Source: Flavobacterium sp. UGB4466 (GTDB taxonomy: Bacteria > Bacteroidota > Bacteroidia > Flavobacteriales > Flavobacteriaceae). From it: DNA of 64,000 bases. The translations under genes and the position numbers were made by a program. Shown one piece after another: positions 17,087-25,707 of this stretch. The stretch spans positions 1-64,000 of the forward strand of contig NZ_CAGKLC010000006.1 in the NCBI RefSeq assembly GCF_903469665.1. Direction: 5' to 3'. The notes beneath the pieces were generated by a model. It saw only the letters and a program-made list of their open reading frames with translations, was not told where the DNA came from and ran no database searches. Numbering within the stretch: the stretch's first letter is position 1; each line of letters starts with the position of its first letter.

Positions 17087-17800
17087 TTACATTTTATGAA
17101 TAATAAAAATTGTAGGGCGTTTGTCAATATCTACTTTTAGCTTTTTCCAATCAGAAACCCGCATTGTTTTAATAAATTCTGTTGGTAAAGTAATATCTGT
17201 TGCAATACAAAGATGCGTTGACGGATTTAAAATCTGTAAAAGATCTTCGATTAATTTGTTGTTTCTATACGGAGTTTCAATAAAAAGCTGTGATTGGTTT
17301 TTGTCTTGTGATAATCTTTCGAAATGACGAATTGCTGATTTTTTTTCGTCTTTATCAATAGGTAAATAGCCATTGAAAGTGAAACTTTGTCCGTTCATTC
17401 CGGATGCCATCATGGCCAATAAAATAGAAGATGGTCCCACTAAAGGTACCACCTGAATTCCTTTTTCATGTGCCAGTTTTACAATTACGGCACCGGGATC
17501 AGCAACACCGGGACAACCGGCTTCACTCATTAAACCAATGTTTTTTCCTTCTAGTAAAGGTTTGATGAAGTCTAAATGTTCGCTTGTTTCTGTGCGTTTA
17601 TTAAGGGTAAAAAGAATCAGTTCGGATTGTTTTTTTTCCGGCGAGACTGCTTTTATGGATTTACGGGCCGTTTTTTCGTTTTCAACGATATAATGATCTA
17701 TAAAATCGATACTTCTTTTGACAGTTTGAGGTAAAACATCCATAGGGTCGCTTTCGCCCATTGTTGTTGGAATTAAGTATAGTTTTCCCAGGAGTTTCAT
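17087..17800 (-). CDS. RsmI-like SAM-dependent methyltransferase (tetrapyrrole methylase fold)
   Basis: A 237-residue member of the TP_methylase superfamily. It has LYLIPTTMGE at the N-terminus, GLMSEAGCPGVADPGAVIV (the SAM-binding GxxSDAGxPxxxDPG equivalent) at about 108-126 and VPLVGPSSILLAMMASGMNG next. RsmI 2'-O-methylates C1402 of 16S rRNA; this protein is shorter than typical RsmI (~280) and lacks its C-terminal extension, so it may be the Bacteroidota paralogue of unknown target. It is adjacent to the phosphatase and dnaA in a minus-strand run. Confidence 0.85.
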   Translation of the reverse strand: MKLLGKLYLIPTTMGESDPMDVLPQTVKRSIDFIDHYIVENEKTARKSIKAVSPEKKQSELILFTLNKRTETSEHLDFIKPLLEGKNIGLMSEAGCPGVADPGAVIVKLAHEKGIQVVPLVGPSSILLAMMASGMNGQSFTFNGYLPIDKDEKKSAIRHFERLSQDKNQSQLFIETPYRNNKLIEDLLQILNPSTHLCIATDITLPTEFIKTMRVSDWKKLKVDIDKRPTIFIIHKM

Positions 17801-17834
17801 AGATGTCTTTTTATTTTGTTAGGAAAAGAAGAAC

Positions 17835-18302
17835 TTATAAATGTTTTTCGATAAGTTTCTTCGAGATGATGTCGGTTACTTCGTCTAACATTTGATATAC
17901 ATTTTCAAATCCGTTGGTAACACCAAAGTAAGGATCCGGAACATCTACGTTTTCATCGGGAAATAATTCGTCTAAAATCAGACGGACTTTGTTTTTATGT
18001 TCTTCAGTCTGAGCCAGTTTTATAACATCGTCATAATTAGAAGAATCCATCACATAGATGTAATCAAAAGTATTGAAGTCAGCAGGTTTGAATTGTCTTC
18101 CTTTTTGGTTTCCAATGTCCAGGCCGTTTTTTTTGGCTACTGCTATAGATCGTTTATCAGGGGAGTGTCCTACATGCCAGGATCCGGTTCCGGCTGAGTC
18201 AACGATGAAATTATTTTTGGGTAATTTTGAAGCTAAAATACCTTCAGCTAAAGGGGATCTGCAAATGTTTCCCAAACAAACCATTAAAATTTTTACTGGC
18301 AT
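17835..18302 (-). CDS. Low-molecular-weight protein tyrosine phosphatase
   Basis: A 155-residue phosphatase. The P-loop CLGNICRS carries nucleophile Cys9 and Arg15 (CX5R), and the general-acid aspartate lies in VPDPYFG near residue 120. SAGTGSWHVG and the DYIYVMD strand complete the family pattern. It dephosphorylates tyrosine-phosphorylated proteins, often tyrosine autokinases of polysaccharide export, but no such kinase is nearby. It starts 9 nt after the dnaA stop codon and is therefore probably cotranscribed with dnaA. Confidence 0.95.
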   Translation of the reverse strand: MPVKILMVCLGNICRSPLAEGILASKLPKNNFIVDSAGTGSWHVGHSPDKRSIAVAKKNGLDIGNQKGRQFKPADFNTFDYIYVMDSSNYDDVIKLAQTEEHKNKVRLILDELFPDENVDVPDPYFGVTNGFENVYQMLDEVTDIISKKLIEKHL

Positions 18303-18311
18303 GATGCGCGT

Positions 18312-19739
18312 TTATAGCGTTAGTTTTTTGTTGATGTCTTCGACAAATTTTTTGAATTGTTTGTCTGTAGAAACTAAATTGTCAACTGTTTTGCAAGCGT
18401 GTAATACGGTAGCGTGGTCGCGATCTCCAATTTGTGAGCCAATGTTTGCCAAAGAAGCTTTTGTAAATTTCTTTGCAAAAAACATGGCCAATTGTCTCGC
18501 CTGTACCACGTGCCTCTTTCGGGTTTTAGATTGAAGTGTTTCAACATCCAACTGGAAATAATCAGACACAATTTTTTGAATATAATCGATAGAGATTTCT
18601 CTCTTTACATTTTTAACAAATTTCTCTACAACACTTTTGGCTAACTCAATAGTAACTTCTTTTTTATTGAACGAAGACTGAGCAATTAAGGAAATAATAG
18701 CTCCCTCTAATTCTCTAACGTTACTCTTGATGTTACGTGCCACATATTCAATAATATCTTCCGGCATTTCAACACCATCACGATATAGTATGTTTTTTAA
18801 GATAGAAATACGAGTCTCGTAATCCGGTTGGTGCAGCTCGGCAGAAAGACCCCATTTGAAACGGGATAATAAACGCTGCTCGATATCCTGCATGTCAACA
18901 GGTGCCTTGTCAGAAGTAAGGATTACCTGTTTTCCGTTTTGATGTAAATAATTGAAAATATGGAAGAATACATCCTGAGTTCCTGATTTTCCGGATAAAA
19001 ACTGAACGTCGTCAATAATTAAAACATCGATTAACTGATAAAAATGAATAAAATCATTACGATTGTTCTTTTTAACAGAATCAATATATTGCTGCGTGAA
19101 AATTTCGGCAGAAATGTATAAAACCGTTTTTTCAGGGTATTTGTCTTTCACTTCTACACCTATAGCATGTGCCAAGTGTGTTTTTCCTAATCCTACTCCT
19201 CCAAAGATCAATAACGGATTAAAGGAGGTTCCTCCAGGTTTGTTGGCAACTGCCATACCTGCAGAACGGGCTAAACGGTTTGAATCTCCTTCAAGGAAAT
19301 TATCAAAACTGTAATTTGGATTTAACTGAGATTCAATTTTTAAATTTCGGATTCCCGGAATTACAAACGGATTCTTAAGTTCAGGATTTAGGTTTTTAAA
19401 CGGAGCATCAACCTCTTGAGGTTTCATTGGAACTCTGTTGGAACTTGGCAGCTGCTCGGTAAACGGCTGTTTATTTCCATAAGTGTTCTCCATTTTAATT
19501 TTATAGAGTAACTTTGCGTTTTTTCCCAGTTCTTTGGTAAGTGCAACTTTCAATAATTTTACGTAATGCTCTTCGAGCCATTCGTAGAAAAATTTACTTG
19601 GTACTTGAATGTATAACGCGTTATCGGTTAGTTCAACTGACTTGATTGGCTCAAACCAAGTTTTGTATGCTTGATCTTGAATATTGTCCTTTATAAAAGA
19701 CAAACAGTTTTCCCATACCGATTGAGCAGTTTTAGTCAT
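18312..19739 (-). CDS. dnaA: Chromosomal replication initiator DnaA
   Basis: An AAA+ ATPase that binds DnaA boxes and melts the origin. Domain I is at about residues 1-85, a short linker follows, and the AAA+ domain has Walker A GGVGLGKT at 180-187 and Walker B LIIDDVQFL. The C-terminal domain IV bears the DnaA signature GDRDHATVLHA. At 475 residues it is of normal length. The 187-nt divergent region upstream has AT-rich stretches and one degenerate DnaA-box-like TTGTTCACA, but no cluster of boxes, so I cannot call an origin here. Confidence 0.98.
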   Translation of the reverse strand: MTKTAQSVWENCLSFIKDNIQDQAYKTWFEPIKSVELTDNALYIQVPSKFFYEWLEEHYVKLLKVALTKELGKNAKLLYKIKMENTYGNKQPFTEQLPSSNRVPMKPQEVDAPFKNLNPELKNPFVIPGIRNLKIESQLNPNYSFDNFLEGDSNRLARSAGMAVANKPGGTSFNPLLIFGGVGLGKTHLAHAIGVEVKDKYPEKTVLYISAEIFTQQYIDSVKKNNRNDFIHFYQLIDVLIIDDVQFLSGKSGTQDVFFHIFNYLHQNGKQVILTSDKAPVDMQDIEQRLLSRFKWGLSAELHQPDYETRISILKNILYRDGVEMPEDIIEYVARNIKSNVRELEGAIISLIAQSSFNKKEVTIELAKSVVEKFVKNVKREISIDYIQKIVSDYFQLDVETLQSKTRKRHVVQARQLAMFFAKKFTKASLANIGSQIGDRDHATVLHACKTVDNLVSTDKQFKKFVEDINKKLTL

Positions 19740-19926
19740 AGATTCAAATAAATTTTCTTATTATTGATAAAGATTCTCCTAATAAAAAAGGAGCAGTTTT
19801 ATTCCGTATTTCGGGATAACAAATATGTGAACAAATTTCTGTAAAAAAAAATATTTTGAACTCTAATTTTATAAAAAAAAGTTGTAAGTAAACTTTTTAA
19901 ACTTAATTTTTTTTAATCTGAAAATA

Positions 19927-20331
19927 ATGAAAAATCATCAAACGCAAGTGCGTGTCCGTTACTCTGAAACCGATCAAATGGGCGTTGTTTATCACGGAAA
20001 TTATGTGCCCTATTTTGAGATTGGACGCGTGGAATGGCTTAGAAATAAAGGGATTTCATATAAAAGCATGGAAGAAAGCGGTATTGGATTGCCAATTGTT
20101 TCGATGCAGATAAATTATAAAAAATCGGCACGTTACGATGAGCTTCTTACTATTCATACAGCTTTCAAAAGTCAATCATCTGTTAAGATTGAATTTGATT
20201 GCGCAATCTATAATGAAGCAGATGAGTTATTAACAACTGCTGTGTTTATTTTGGTATTTATTTCGTTAAAAACGGGTCGTCCTACAGCGCCTCCAGATTA
20301 TATTTTAGAATTATTTAAAACGCTGGTATAA
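19927..20331 (+). CDS. YbgC/FadM-type acyl-CoA thioesterase (hot-dog fold)
   Basis: A 134-residue 4-hydroxybenzoyl-CoA thioesterase family protein. RYSETDQMGVVYHGNYVPYF has the catalytic Asp16 and the HGNY segment of the YbgC group, and YFEIGRVEWLR follows. It hydrolyses acyl-CoA thioesters; in other bacteria YbgC is tied to the Tol-Pal region, but no tol genes are present here. It is divergent from dnaA and convergent with the YigZ-family gene. Confidence 0.9.
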   Translation: MKNHQTQVRVRYSETDQMGVVYHGNYVPYFEIGRVEWLRNKGISYKSMEESGIGLPIVSMQINYKKSARYDELLTIHTAFKSQSSVKIEFDCAIYNEADELLTTAVFILVFISLKTGRPTAPPDYILELFKTLV

Positions 20332-20362
20332 TTGTTATAATGTGTCCCCTTTTAATGTCAAA

Positions 20363-20995
20363 TTATATAATTTTAATATCGATTTCAAACATTAAATCAA
20401 AAATGTCGAATATTGTTTCGGCATTTTTTTTGCGTGTTTTGGTTGTTATTTTGCCAATAGGGAGTCCCGAGTCTTCATTAATCTCCATTTCCTGAGCCGT
20501 AATTTCCAGTTTTTTTTCTTTTATAACCCGCATTACCCGATTCATATTTTTGTAATCAAAGGAGATTAAAAAGTGAACGTCTATTGTCTTTTCTATAATC
20601 TCGCAGGCTTCCAGTGCCATTTGTGCCGTTGTTTTGTAGGCAGTGATCAGGCCGCCAACGCCTAATTTAATTCCTCCGTAAATCCGAACCACTACTACTA
20701 AAACGTTAGTTACTCCAAAAGATTGTATCTGTCCGTAAATTGGTGCGCCTGCAGTATTACTGGGTTCTCCGTCGTCATTGGCGCGGTAGGAGATTTTGGG
20801 AGCGGTTCCTAATTGGTAAGCATAACAATAGTGTACAGCATGTGGATGCTGCTTTTTTAAGTTCTCAATAATAGGTTTTACCTCGTCTTCACTTTCGATT
20901 GGATAGGCATAGCCGAAGAACTTGCTGCTTTTTTCTTTTAAAAGCACTTCTTCAGATTCAAAAGAAATGGTCTGGTACGTATCGTTAAATTCCAA
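20363..20995 (-). CDS. YigZ/IMPACT-family protein
   Basis: A 210-residue UPF0029 protein. The N-terminal domain (about 5-125) contains KSSKFFGYAYPI, HAVHYCYAYQLG, the family hallmark RANDDGEPSNTAGAPI, and VVVRIYGGIKLGVGGL. The C-terminal ferredoxin-like domain starts near 140. The family is linked to translation control in eukaryotes (IMPACT); the bacterial function is unsettled. The only available start is TTG at 20995, which overlaps a TACTTTTG sequence resembling a -7 element (20993-21000); either that box is not used or the start is misjudged. Confidence 0.85.
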   Translation of the reverse strand: MEFNDTYQTISFESEEVLLKEKSSKFFGYAYPIESEDEVKPIIENLKKQHPHAVHYCYAYQLGTAPKISYRANDDGEPSNTAGAPIYGQIQSFGVTNVLVVVVRIYGGIKLGVGGLITAYKTTAQMALEACEIIEKTIDVHFLISFDYKNMNRVMRVIKEKKLEITAQEMEINEDSGLPIGKITTKTRKKNAETIFDIFDLMFEIDIKII

Positions 20996-21030
20996 AAGTA
21001 AATTTCTAAATTATAGTTAATGTTTTTTAG

Positions 21031-21165
21031 CCACGAATTGCGCGAATTAGCACAAAATTTTCACGCAGATTTAAAAAGATTTAAGCTGATGCTCGCAGAT
21101 TATAATTAAAATTGAATCTGCTCGAGTTTTTTTAAATCTGCTTGAAAAAAAATCTGTGACGAAAA
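21031..21165. repeat. Imperfect hairpin with ACGCAGATT words
   Basis: TTTTCACGCAGATTT near 21057-21071 and AAATCTGCTTG..AATCTGTGACGAAAA near 21132-21163 form an interrupted inverted repeat, preceded by CCACGAATTGCGCGAATTAGCAC. The same words (TTCACGCAGATT, AATTCGTGGC) make up the tandem repeat at 29114-29560. Confidence 0.55.
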
Positions 21166-21178
21166 ATATTCTTAATAG

Positions 21179-21781
21179 TTATAATATTTTTTTATCAAAT
21201 AAGTCAACAACATCTTCCTGTCCAACTTGTAAATTCCAGACATGAAATCCTAGTGCTGCTGCCGAATCTGTATTTTCTTTTTTATCGTCTACAAACAAAG
21301 TTCTTTTTGGGGATAGTTCGTGTTTGTTGATGAGATATTGAAAAACTTCAGCATTTGGTTTTCGCATGCCAATTTCAAATGAAAAATAAACTTTTTCAAA
21401 GCATTGATAAAAATCACTGTAAAATGAAATGCCGGTTTTGTTCTCGAAAGTTTCAATGTGTATAGAGTCGGTATTACTCAATAGAAACAAGCGGTATTTT
21501 TGAGACAGCAGTTGTAAAAATTCCAGTCGGTATAGAGGGAAGTCTGCTAAAATGGCGTTCCATGCTTCCAGAATTTGTTCGGTAGTGGCGTTTGGAAGTT
21601 GTTTTTTAAAGCCTGCCAAAAAATCCTCAGGTGAAATGTCTCCGGTTTCAAACAAAAGATTCAATTGATCTAATTCTGCATTCCATTCTTTTAGTCCTAA
21701 TTTCTGTAATCCTGAAATAGTTGCCTGTTTGTCCAGATTGATGAAAATATCTCCAAAGTCAAAAATTATAGTATCAATCAT
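21179..21781 (-). CDS. HAD-superfamily hydrolase (YihX-like)
   Basis: A 200-residue haloacid dehalogenase-type phosphatase. Motif I is FDFGDIF (nucleophile Asp8; the usual second Asp is Gly10, as in YihX-like members), motif II LLSNTDS, motif III lysine in GMRKPNAEVF, and motif IV FVDDKKENTDSAA. A helical cap is inserted after motif I. The ATG at 21781 overlaps the ribD stop by 8 nt, indicating translational coupling. This makes it a candidate for the riboflavin-pathway phosphatase acting on the RibD product, an inference from context only. Confidence 0.87.
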   Translation of the reverse strand: MIDTIIFDFGDIFINLDKQATISGLQKLGLKEWNAELDQLNLLFETGDISPEDFLAGFKKQLPNATTEQILEAWNAILADFPLYRLEFLQLLSQKYRLFLLSNTDSIHIETFENKTGISFYSDFYQCFEKVYFSFEIGMRKPNAEVFQYLINKHELSPKRTLFVDDKKENTDSAAALGFHVWNLQVGQEDVVDLFDKKIL

Positions 21782-22826
21782 GATTTCTAATGTTTAATAA
21801 TTCGTCGTCAAGAATATTGGTTTTTGTCCCATTTTCTTTTGGAATAAGTGGTGCTTTAGTTCCGTTTTTGAAAGAGGTTTTTCCGATGAAAATGCGGGCT
21901 TCGTCCCAAATATTCTGGTCTATAAAGGATTGTAAAGTCTGAGCGCCTCCTTCGATAAGAACAGACTGAATCTGATTTTGATACAAAGTAGCTACGATCT
22001 GAGGTACAATGCTATGATCAAAATCGATTACTGTAAAGGTAGTGTTTTCTGTTGAAAGGCTGGTTTCGGATTTTGTAAATACGATGGTTTTTACGCTATC
22101 GTCAAAAACAAAACTGTCTTTCGAAATGCGGTTATTTTGATCTAAAATAACCCTCACCGGATGGTTTCCTGACCAATCTCTCGTATTTAATTTCGGGTTG
22201 TCATCTATAATGGTTTGAGTTCCCGCTAAAATTGCCTGTTCTTCACTTCTCCATTTGTGAACCAATTGTCTGGAATAGGAATTGGTAATCCAAATTGGTT
22301 TTCTCTCTGTATTTTTTTGTTTTTCAGGAGATAGAAAGCCATCCTGACTTTCTGCCCATTTTAATAGTATATACGGTCTCTGCTTTTGGTGAAAAGTAAA
22401 AAAACGTTTGTTAAGTTCGTAGCATTCTTTTTCTAAAACTCCAACCGTAACATTTGCTCCGGCTGCGATTAGTTTTTTAATACCGTTTCCTGCTACTTTT
22501 TCATTGGGGTCAACAGTTCCAACAACCACATGTGGGATCTTATGCTCTATAATTAAGTCACAGCATGGGGGGGTCTTCCCAAAATGGCTGCAAGGTTCTA
22601 AACTAACGTATATCGTCGCTTTGCTTAACAGCGATTTGACTTTTACAGAACGTACGGCATTCACCTCTGCGTGTGGTTCTCCCGCTTTTTTATGCCAACC
22701 TTCTCCGATGATCTGATTGTCGTAAACAATTACGCTTCCAACCATTGGGTTCGGATAAGTAGTCCCAAAACCGTTTTGAGCCAGTTCTATGCAGCGTTGT
22801 ATGTATTTTTCATGTATATTCACCAT
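21774..22826 (-). CDS. ribD: Bifunctional riboflavin biosynthesis deaminase/reductase
   Basis: Deaminates and then reduces the pyrimidine intermediate of riboflavin synthesis. The N-terminal deaminase has the zinc and catalytic motif HAEVNAV and PCSHFGKTPPCC. The C-terminal reductase domain starts near residue 150 (RPYILLKWAESQDGFL) with LIEGGAQTLQSF near the end. The start is ATG at 22826 or GTG at 22823; the 5' frame up to 22880 is not conserved in character. A TACTTTTG box ends 2 nt before this ATG, so the transcript could be nearly leaderless. No FMN riboswitch is visible upstream. Confidence 0.94.
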   Translation of the reverse strand: MVNIHEKYIQRCIELAQNGFGTTYPNPMVGSVIVYDNQIIGEGWHKKAGEPHAEVNAVRSVKVKSLLSKATIYVSLEPCSHFGKTPPCCDLIIEHKIPHVVVGTVDPNEKVAGNGIKKLIAAGANVTVGVLEKECYELNKRFFTFHQKQRPYILLKWAESQDGFLSPEKQKNTERKPIWITNSYSRQLVHKWRSEEQAILAGTQTIIDDNPKLNTRDWSGNHPVRVILDQNNRISKDSFVFDDSVKTIVFTKSETSLSTENTTFTVIDFDHSIVPQIVATLYQNQIQSVLIEGGAQTLQSFIDQNIWDEARIFIGKTSFKNGTKAPLIPKENGTKTNILDDELLNIRNHD

Positions 22827-22827
22827 A

Positions 22828-22835
22828 CAAAAGTA
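22828..22835 (-). promoter_or_regulatory. Candidate -7 element immediately upstream of ribD
   Basis: Minus-strand TACTTTTG matches TAnnTTTG and ends one base before the ribD ATG. If used, transcription would begin at or within the first codons (leaderless mRNA, or use of the GTG at 22823). Confidence 0.4.
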
Positions 22836-22898
22836 GTTAATTTTGAGATTAGTCCCGATAGTTTTGGGGTAGTTAAGCAACTATCGAAAAAGTATTTT

Positions 22899-22906
22899 TA
22901 CTTTTG
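22899..22906 (+). promoter_or_regulatory. -7 element for the GNAT gene
   Basis: TACTTTTG, 28 nt upstream of the ATG at 22934. It is divergent from the ribD box, with about 63 bp between them. Confidence 0.55.
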
Positions 22907-22933
22907 TAATGACATTACAAGGAGTGATAAAAT

Positions 22934-23419
22934 ATGGAAAATTGGACTATTAGAACTATTAAGAAAGAAGACAATCAGGCAGTTGCATATTTAATACGAT
23001 CCGTTTTTGATGAAATGGAAATCCCTAAAGTAGGGACTGCTTATGAAGATCCGTATTTAGATTTAATGTTTGAAGAATACAATAAGCCGAAATCAGTTTA
23101 TTATGTGGTTGAAAAGGAAGGTGAAATTATAGGCTGCTGTGGCGTTGCCCCTTTAGAAAATGGTTCTCCGGAGATTTGTGAGTTGCAGAAAATGTACTTC
23201 TTGCCAAAAAGCAGGGGCTTGGGAATTGGAAGTGAGATGATGGAGAAGTGTCTGGAGCAGGCGAAAATTTTTGGTTTTGAAAAATGTTATATAGAGACAA
23301 TGCCTTTCATGCATGCCGCGCAAAAATTATATGTAAAATCAGGTTTTGAATATTTAGAAGCTCCTATGGGTAATACAGGTCACGGTTCCTGCCCCGTTTG
23401 GATGTTGAAAAAATTATAA
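22934..23419 (+). CDS. GNAT-family N-acetyltransferase
   Basis: A 161-residue acetyltransferase. The acetyl-CoA pyrophosphate-binding loop is SRGLGIGSEMMEKCLEQA (R-x-x-G-x-G), preceded by the beta4 strand ICELQKMYFLP and followed by CYIETMPFMHAAQKLYVKSGF. The C-terminus GNTGHGSCPVWMLKKL is typical of single-domain Bacteroidota GNATs. It has its own promoter, between ribD and prmC. Substrate unknown; an amino acid or small amine is likely. Confidence 0.88.
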   Translation: MENWTIRTIKKEDNQAVAYLIRSVFDEMEIPKVGTAYEDPYLDLMFEEYNKPKSVYYVVEKEGEIIGCCGVAPLENGSPEICELQKMYFLPKSRGLGIGSEMMEKCLEQAKIFGFEKCYIETMPFMHAAQKLYVKSGFEYLEAPMGNTGHGSCPVWMLKKL

Positions 23420-23432
23420 GAAAATAGTGTAG

Positions 23433-23440
23433 TAAATTTG
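23433..23440 (+). promoter_or_regulatory. -7 element upstream of prmC
   Basis: TAAATTTG matches TAnnTTTG, 64 nt upstream of the prmC ATG. A TTG lies about 25 nt further upstream. Confidence 0.5.
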
Positions 23441-23504
23441 CGTTACAATACTTATCTTGTAATACAGTTGCCCTTGACTGAAAAATAATGCTCAAATACC
23501 CAAA

Positions 23505-24359
23505 ATGAAAATCAAACAATATCGGACTCAGTTCATTAAAGATTTATCGCCTTTTTACGACGCGTATGAAGCGGAGAGTTTTTTTTATTTAATTCTTGAA
23601 GATAAGCATCAATTGCGACAAATTGATTTGGCATTGAATCATGAATTGGCTTTTTCAGAAGGTGATTTTCTGATTTGGGATTTTTTAGTGCTGCAATTAA
23701 AAAAAGAAATTCCAATTCAGTATTTATTAGGTAAAACTCATTTTTACGGTTTAGATTTCGAAGTCAATGAAAATGTTCTGATTCCCCGCCCCGAAACAGA
23801 AGAACTGGTAGAATGGATTATAAATGATAATTCAGGAGGGACTAAATCAAAAAAAATCAAGATTCTTGATATTGGAACCGGCAGTGGCTGCATTGCAATT
23901 TCTTTGGCAAAAAACCTTCCTGATGCAGAAGTGTATGCCATTGACGTTTCTAAAAAAGCAATAGCAACAGCTAAAAGAAATGCAGTCCGGAATAAAGTTG
24001 AAGTTACTTTTATGCTTCAGGATATTTTAGAGACAGAAGAATTGAAGTACAATTTTGATGTCATTGTTTCAAATCCGCCTTATGTGCGGAATTTAGAAAA
24101 AGAAGAGATTAAAAAGAATGTATTGGACTATGAGCCGCATCTTGCTCTTTTTGTAGACGATAACGATGCTTTGATTTTTTACAAAAAAATTGCCGAACTG
24201 GCCAGGGAAAATCTTTTACAAAACGGACAATTGTATTTCGAAATCAATCAGTATCTGGGGAAAGAGATGATTGATTTATTAGAAAAGATGAATTTCAAAA
24301 ATATTGAACTGAAAAAAGATATTTACGATAATGATCGTATGATTAAGGGAACTGTTTGA
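23505..24359 (+). CDS. prmC: Peptide chain release factor N5-glutamine methyltransferase
   Basis: Methylates the GGQ glutamine of release factors RF1 and RF2. An N-terminal helical domain (about 1-75) includes PIQYLLGKTHFYGLDF. The SAM-binding fold follows with ILDIGTGSGCIAISLA (about 118-133), AIDVSKKAI, and the diagnostic substrate-amide motif SNPPYV. The RPETEELVEWI segment is also characteristic. Length (284) is normal. It converges on an ABC permease gene with a word-type inverted repeat between. Confidence 0.96.
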   Translation: MKIKQYRTQFIKDLSPFYDAYEAESFFYLILEDKHQLRQIDLALNHELAFSEGDFLIWDFLVLQLKKEIPIQYLLGKTHFYGLDFEVNENVLIPRPETEELVEWIINDNSGGTKSKKIKILDIGTGSGCIAISLAKNLPDAEVYAIDVSKKAIATAKRNAVRNKVEVTFMLQDILETEELKYNFDVIVSNPPYVRNLEKEEIKKNVLDYEPHLALFVDDNDALIFYKKIAELARENLLQNGQLYFEINQYLGKEMIDLLEKMNFKNIELKKDIYDNDRMIKGTV

Positions 24360-24368
24360 GTTTGCTGT

Positions 24369-24455
24369 CGCAGTCTCGGTTTACAGTCTCAGTTTTCAGT
24401 CATAACTAATTGCAAACTGTAACTATAAACTGAGACTGTAAACTGAGACTGTAAA
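24369..24455. repeat. Word-type inverted repeat between convergent genes
   Basis: Arms CAGTCTCGGTTTACAGTCTC (left) and GAGACTGTAAACTGAGACTG (right) are complementary over about 30 bp with few mismatches, each built from an ACTGAGACTGTAA word. It fills the space between prmC and the permease and could serve as a bidirectional transcription stop. Confidence 0.7.
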
Positions 24456-24462
24456 CTAGAAA

Positions 24463-25707
24463 TTATTCATATCGTAATGCCTCAATCGGATCCAGTTGTG
24501 ATGCTTTTATAGCCGGATATAAGCCTGAAACTATAGCAACCATAAAACTGGTAGCAAAAGCAGCAAAGATAGCCACCCACGGAATTACAAAAGCAAAATT
24601 CATTGCGGCTGCAAAGGCAAAACCGACAAGAATTCCCAATACAATTCCAACCAAACCACCTATTTGACCAATTAATAAGGTTTCGATAAAAAACTGTACT
24701 GAAATCGTTACTTTGGTAGCTCCCAGGGCTTTTCGTACGCCAATTTCACGGGTTCGTTCTGTAACCGAAACAATCATAATGTTCATTAAAGCAATGGATG
24801 ACCCCAGGATCGTAATGATACTAATAATCCAGGAGGCCCATCCCAGATATTTGGTGATTCCCAGAATTCGGTTAATTAAATCGTCACTTCTTCCAATTCC
24901 GAAATTGTTGTCGCGAACAGGGCTTAATTTACGAACCCTGCGCATCGTACTTGTAGCATTGTCTACAGCTTCGTCCAAAAGTTCTTTTTTTGAAACCATC
25001 ACACTAATGGTGTAATTGATTTTTGGGGTAGTAAACAAAGATCGTGCGACCTGAATTGGAACTAAAACACGTAAATCCTGACTGTTTCCGAAGGTTGAGC
25101 CTTTTTCTTTTAAAACACCGATTACTTTAAATCGGGCTCCACGAATAGAGATAATTTTATCAATTGGGTTAACGTCTTTTAGTAGGCCTTTTTCAAAATC
25201 AGAACCGACAACACAAGAGTAAGTATTGTTTTCAATGTCGAATTGGTTGAAAGAACGGCCTAAAGTAGTTTCCAGACCTGAATTAGAGATAAAATGTTCG
25301 TCGACACCAACAATCGTAATTTCCGGATCGGTTTTTTGGTCTAAATATTTTACTTCCGCTTTTGAGGTAGCGGTAAATGATAGAGAGGTTTCGGTAAAAG
25401 GATATTTGTACTTGTTTTTGAAGGCTACCGCCTCTGGGTACGAAATAATCGGATTGACGATTTCGCGTTCGTTTCCTCCTCTGTTTTTAAGGTTGTTTTC
25501 GTATTGATTGATGTTAAAGGTGTTGGCACCCATTGATGCAAAATTGGTCGAAACCGTATTTTCAAGTGCCGTAACGACCGTCAGGATTCCCACCAAAGCG
25601 GTAATTCCGATAGCAATAATTAAAACAGTAAGAATCGTACGTAGCAATTGAGTTTTGATAGAACCAAAAGCAATTCGGATATTTTCTTTAAATAATTTTA
25701 GCATCAT
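24463..25707 (-). CDS. MacB/FtsX-type ABC transporter permease
   Basis: A 414-residue four-helix permease of the MacB type. One membrane segment near residues 18-42 is followed by a large periplasmic MacB-PCD domain (about 45-270), then three C-terminal helices of the FtsX domain. RTREIGVRKALGATK and the final ASQLDPIEALRYE are the family signatures. No ATP-binding partner is adjacent, so it must pair with one encoded elsewhere. Such transporters extrude lipoproteins, peptides or drugs by mechanotransmission; the cargo is unknown. Confidence 0.92.
   Translation of the reverse strand: MMLKLFKENIRIAFGSIKTQLLRTILTVLIIAIGITALVGILTVVTALENTVSTNFASMGANTFNINQYENNLKNRGGNEREIVNPIISYPEAVAFKNKYKYPFTETSLSFTATSKAEVKYLDQKTDPEITIVGVDEHFISNSGLETTLGRSFNQFDIENNTYSCVVGSDFEKGLLKDVNPIDKIISIRGARFKVIGVLKEKGSTFGNSQDLRVLVPIQVARSLFTTPKINYTISVMVSKKELLDEAVDNATSTMRRVRKLSPVRDNNFGIGRSDDLINRILGITKYLGWASWIISIITILGSSIALMNIMIVSVTERTREIGVRKALGATKVTISVQFFIETLLIGQIGGLVGIVLGILVGFAFAAAMNFAFVIPWVAIFAAFATSFMVAIVSGLYPAIKASQLDPIEALRYE

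Noticed and set aside
19740..19926. Possible replication origin next to dnaA
   Set aside because: Only one degenerate box (TTGTTCACA) is seen, with no cluster of DnaA boxes or iterons; strand-bias or GC-skew analysis would be needed.
22640..22900. FMN or cobalamin riboswitch upstream of ribD or the methylmalonyl-CoA mutase genes
   Set aside because: I searched by eye for the conserved cores and saw none; the ribD upstream region is only about 107 bp and shared with a divergent gene.
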